49,818 nt of DNA from Fibrobacter sp. UBA4309 (GTDB taxonomy: Bacteria > Fibrobacterota > Fibrobacteria > Fibrobacterales > Fibrobacteraceae). Under the pieces are notes generated by a model. That model did no database searches. It saw only the letters and a program-made list of their open reading frames with translations, and was not told where the DNA came from. The DNA lies in contig NZ_DGUN01000082.1 of the NCBI RefSeq assembly GCF_002395745.1, positions 1 to 49,818 of the forward strand, given 5' to 3'. The translations under genes were made by a program, and so were the position numbers. Of this stretch, positions 49,797-49,818 are shown piece by piece (position 1 is the first letter of the stretch; each line of letters begins with the position of its first letter).

Positions 49797-49818
49797 TGTG
49801 AACCCCAAAAGTTGGACA
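49797..49818. mobile_element. Left terminal repeat of an IS3-family (IS150-like) insertion sequence, cut by window end
   Basis: The last 22 bases begin TGTG and contain ACCCCAAAAGTTGGACA, which matches the known TGT...CCCCAAAA(A)GTTGGACA terminal inverted repeat of IS3-family elements. The transposase genes would lie beyond the window. The exact element boundary is inferred from the TG start. Confidence 0.55.

Noticed and set aside
1..49818. CRISPR arrays, tRNA and rRNA genes, prophage or defence islands.
   Set aside because: No regularly spaced 25-40 base direct repeats, no cloverleaf or rRNA-like stretches, and no capsid, integrase, restriction or toxin-antitoxin genes were recognised.

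Overview
This window looks like chromosomal DNA of a Fibrobacter (Fibrobacterota), close to rumen/gut Fibrobacter succinogenes. The evidence is taxon-typical: two proteins with the Fibrobacter major paralogous (FISUMP, TIGR02145-like) domain, two regulators of the TIGR02147 (Fibrobacter paralogue) family, many lipoproteins with poly-serine linkers, a surface protein with a type IX-like C-terminal sorting tail, a class III glutamine synthetase and a monomeric isocitrate dehydrogenase. No phage, CRISPR, rRNA or tRNA gene was seen. The only mobile DNA is what looks like the terminal repeat of an IS3-family element at the right edge.

Layout. 1-5.1 kb: the first codons of purD (minus), a large repeat-built secreted protein, a type IV pilin-like protein, and a DUF167/DivIVA pair. 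5.2-9.0 kb: a diguanylate-cyclase-like protein with a broken GGDEF motif, then the conserved rpmH-rnpA-yidD-yidC cluster. 9.0-19.5 kb, all minus: an RgpF-like glycosyltransferase, rnr, plsC, pyrC, mlaF-mlaE, engB, recR, an EAL-HDOD protein, hisG and hisE, many with start/stop overlaps. 19.7-23.8 kb: a lipoprotein, trmB, then a lipoprotein and its upstream TIGR02147 regulator. 23.9-31.9 kb: a sigma-54-activator-like AAA+ regulator divergent from glnN, a second TIGR02147-lipoprotein cassette, and icd. 32-38.7 kb: two lipoproteins, trmO, a Nudix hydrolase, an intact GGDEF protein, an MFS transporter and a DUF1007 protein. 38.8-45.7 kb: a three-gene surface operon (lipoprotein, outer-membrane barrel, giant FISUMP lipoprotein). 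45.7-49.3 kb: a TrmA-family methyltransferase, an Rpn-family nuclease with a repeat tail, and a FISUMP lipoprotein. 49.26-49.82 kb is non-coding and rich in stem-loops and repeats.

How parts may work together. The centre groups ammonia assimilation (glnN), 2-oxoglutarate production (icd) and three putative transcription regulators. Two of these are each fused, by embedded Shine-Dalgarno translational coupling, to a surface lipoprotein. Envelope biogenesis recurs (yidC/yidD, mlaEF, plsC, glycosyltransferase, lipoproteins, barrel).

Most unusual signals: (i) intergenic heptanucleotide repeat arrays, several with an inverted second half; (ii) a perfect 12-bp hairpin that buries the icd start codon where no ribosome-binding site is visible; (iii) an rnpA reading frame whose conserved N-terminus has no standard start codon; (iv) an AAA+ activator with GAFLGA in place of GAFTGA; (v) REP-like hairpins that share a mismatch and a GGATGACT end; (vi) a chain of four stem-loops near the right edge.
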